Shown here piece by piece: positions 63,015 through 64,000 of a stretch of 64,000 bases of DNA (position 1 is its first letter; each line of letters begins with the position of its first letter). The DNA is taken from assembly GCA_003247135.1 (NCBI GenBank), contig QKAW01000013.1, positions 1 to 64,000 of the forward strand, in the 5' to 3' direction. Source of the stretch: Spirochaetales bacterium. GTDB taxonomy: Bacteria > Spirochaetota > Spirochaetia > DSM-2461. The notes beneath the pieces were generated by a model, which made no database searches, was not told where the DNA came from, and was given only the letters and a program-made list of their open reading frames with translations. A program made the translations under genes and the position numbers.

Positions 63015-63791
63015 ATGAAAATAGCAGCTTTCCAGTTTAAAATTACAAAAGATATCTATCAAAATTATAAAAAGATAAAAGAGGCTGTAATAAAATCATC
63101 TTCAGAAAGTGTAAGAGTTCTTTTCACTCAGGAGTGTGCATTAACAGGTTATCCTCCAATTGAAACAGATTCCATCAAAAGTATAGATTTTTATCTAGTT
63201 AATGAGTGTATAAAAAAGCTGGAAAAACTCTCTAGGGACTTAAATATATATTTAGTTTTAGGGACCGTAAAACAGCATGAAAAAGGTTATTTAAACTCCA
63301 TACTATTCATCACCCCTGAAGGAGATATAAAAAGTTACAATAAAAGAGCCTTATGGGGCTACGACAAGGATAATTTTATTCATGTAGAAGAAGATGATGG
63401 GATATGGGTTATCGATGGTGTAAAAATCGGGATTAGAATCTGTTTCGAAATAAGGTTTCCAGAGTATTTTAGAGAGCTTTATAAAAACAATGTAGATATA
63501 ATAATTGTAAGTTTATGTGATATTTCTGATATAGAGATGCCAGGGAGATTAAATATAATTAAATCACATCTGATAACCAGAGCCATAGAAAACTGCACTA
63601 CATTAATTTCGGTTAATGGTATTACAAAATTTCAGACCGCACCAATATGTGTAATCAATCCTGATGGATTTATTCTTCAGGAAGCACCTTTAAACAGAGA
63701 ATACATAATGATCTATGATTTTGAAAAACCCGAGACTAACTTTGGTAGAGAAGGAAGAAAATTTTATAATGATTTTTTATTAAAAAAATAA
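63015..63791 (+). CDS. Nitrilase superfamily (carbon-nitrogen hydrolase) protein
   Basis: The 258-residue cytoplasmic hydrolase has the catalytic triad E40 (FTQECALTGYPP), K110 (YNKRALWGYD) and C143 (IRICFEIRFPE). Family members cleave amides such as omega-amidase substrates or N-carbamoyl compounds; the specific substrate is unclear. No ribosome site is seen; TAATAT ends 6 bases before the ATG. Confidence 0.9.
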   Translation: MKIAAFQFKITKDIYQNYKKIKEAVIKSSSESVRVLFTQECALTGYPPIETDSIKSIDFYLVNECIKKLEKLSRDLNIYLVLGTVKQHEKGYLNSILFITPEGDIKSYNKRALWGYDKDNFIHVEEDDGIWVIDGVKIGIRICFEIRFPEYFRELYKNNVDIIIVSLCDISDIEMPGRLNIIKSHLITRAIENCTTLISVNGITKFQTAPICVINPDGFILQEAPLNREYIMIYDFEKPETNFGREGRKFYNDFLLKK

Positions 63792-64000
63792 CATATACTG
63801 TTATCAGGAGAATATTTTGCTTTCAATAAAAAATCAATTTAAAAAGAAATATTGAAGAGTTACTGCTATATTCCGGTAATTTACAGTCTAATTGAACTTA
63901 CTGAAGGGGTTGAATATTTATTAAATGCCGCTCATGTTTGATTCTGGTTATATGCTGTAATTTCATCAAATTTAATGTTTTTAAAACTAAAAATGAAAAG
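63792..64000 (+). other. End-of-window stretch, no supported gene
   Basis: AGGAG at 63807-63811 precedes a TTG that opens a 12-codon frame (LLSIKNQFKKKY), after which the frame stops. Neighbouring frames give peptides such as YIPVIYSLIELTEGVEYLL without a start, so it could be a degraded gene or the beginning of a frame-shifted one, but nothing can be assigned. Confidence 0.3.

Noticed and set aside
1..64000. tRNA, rRNA and CRISPR arrays
   Set aside because: Reading through all intergenic gaps showed no cloverleaf, rRNA-like region or regularly spaced direct repeats.
63806..64000. Truncated gene at the window end
   Set aside because: The 12-codon frame after AGGAG stops at once and the other frames have no start, so there is not enough support for a pseudogene call.

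Overview
The window is AT-rich, densely coded bacterial DNA without rRNA, tRNA, CRISPR array or intact insertion sequence. No phylogenetic marker settles the organism. The low GC, the many AraC regulators with CUT1-type sugar transport, the 7TM-DISM diguanylate cyclase, the giant CoA-dehydratase-activase protein, the anaerobe-type iron-sulfur proteins and a DUF4382 lipoprotein together suggest a free-living, anaerobic or microaerophilic carbohydrate fermenter, most likely a member of the Spirochaetaceae. This assignment is an inference.

Layout. (1) 1-1357 is an accessory module: the end of a HEPN protein, an orphan RHS C-terminal tip with a LysM domain, and a small membrane protein that is probably its immunity partner. 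(2) 1825-15133 is a glycan-utilisation cluster: a GH2 beta-galactosidase, a sulfatase, a GH110-like beta-helix enzyme, two permeases and a binding protein of a LplABC-like importer (no ATPase), and three AraC-type regulators including a membrane sensor. It points to a sulfated, alpha- and beta-galactose-containing glycan. Two direct copies of a non-coding repeat ending in a terminator lie at either side of it (about 1.63-1.80 kb and 15.28-15.48 kb). (3) 15600-19312 is xylBA with a divergent AraC regulator. (4) 19366-28876 is mostly stress and redox: carbonic anhydrase, hemerythrin, an HxlR regulator with a monooxygenase/SDR/radical SAM/nitroreductase operon, a DsbA-like protein, a triple rhodanese, an aldo-keto reductase, a TPR membrane protein and a DoxX-like protein. 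(5) 29001-35907 holds an aldo-keto reductase-ferredoxin fusion, an unusual ASKHA-fold protein, and a TetR gene in an operon with a 1426-residue 2-hydroxyacyl-CoA-dehydratase-activase-like protein. (6) 36016-44607 carries an MFS transporter, a CoA-disulfide-reductase/rhodanese fusion, a small periplasmic binding protein, an AlkD-like glycosylase, an FAD protein and topA. (7) 44652-56112 holds three c-di-GMP proteins (two EAL, one GGDEF), ftsH with an SPFH protein, a thioesterase and a polyferredoxin. (8) 56291-63791 holds a TetR/hydrolase/VOC group, a PocR-AraC regulator beside a second GH2 enzyme, a DUF4382 lipoprotein and a nitrilase-family enzyme.

Regulatory architecture stands out. About a dozen genes lack a Shine-Dalgarno sequence and have a -10-like hexamer ending 6-8 bases before the start codon, as expected for leaderless mRNAs. 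Several perfect palindromes sit at promoters (20455, 21010, 27179, 35912, 56261, 59249). A three-hairpin RNA ending in an intrinsic terminator lies at 24027-24108.
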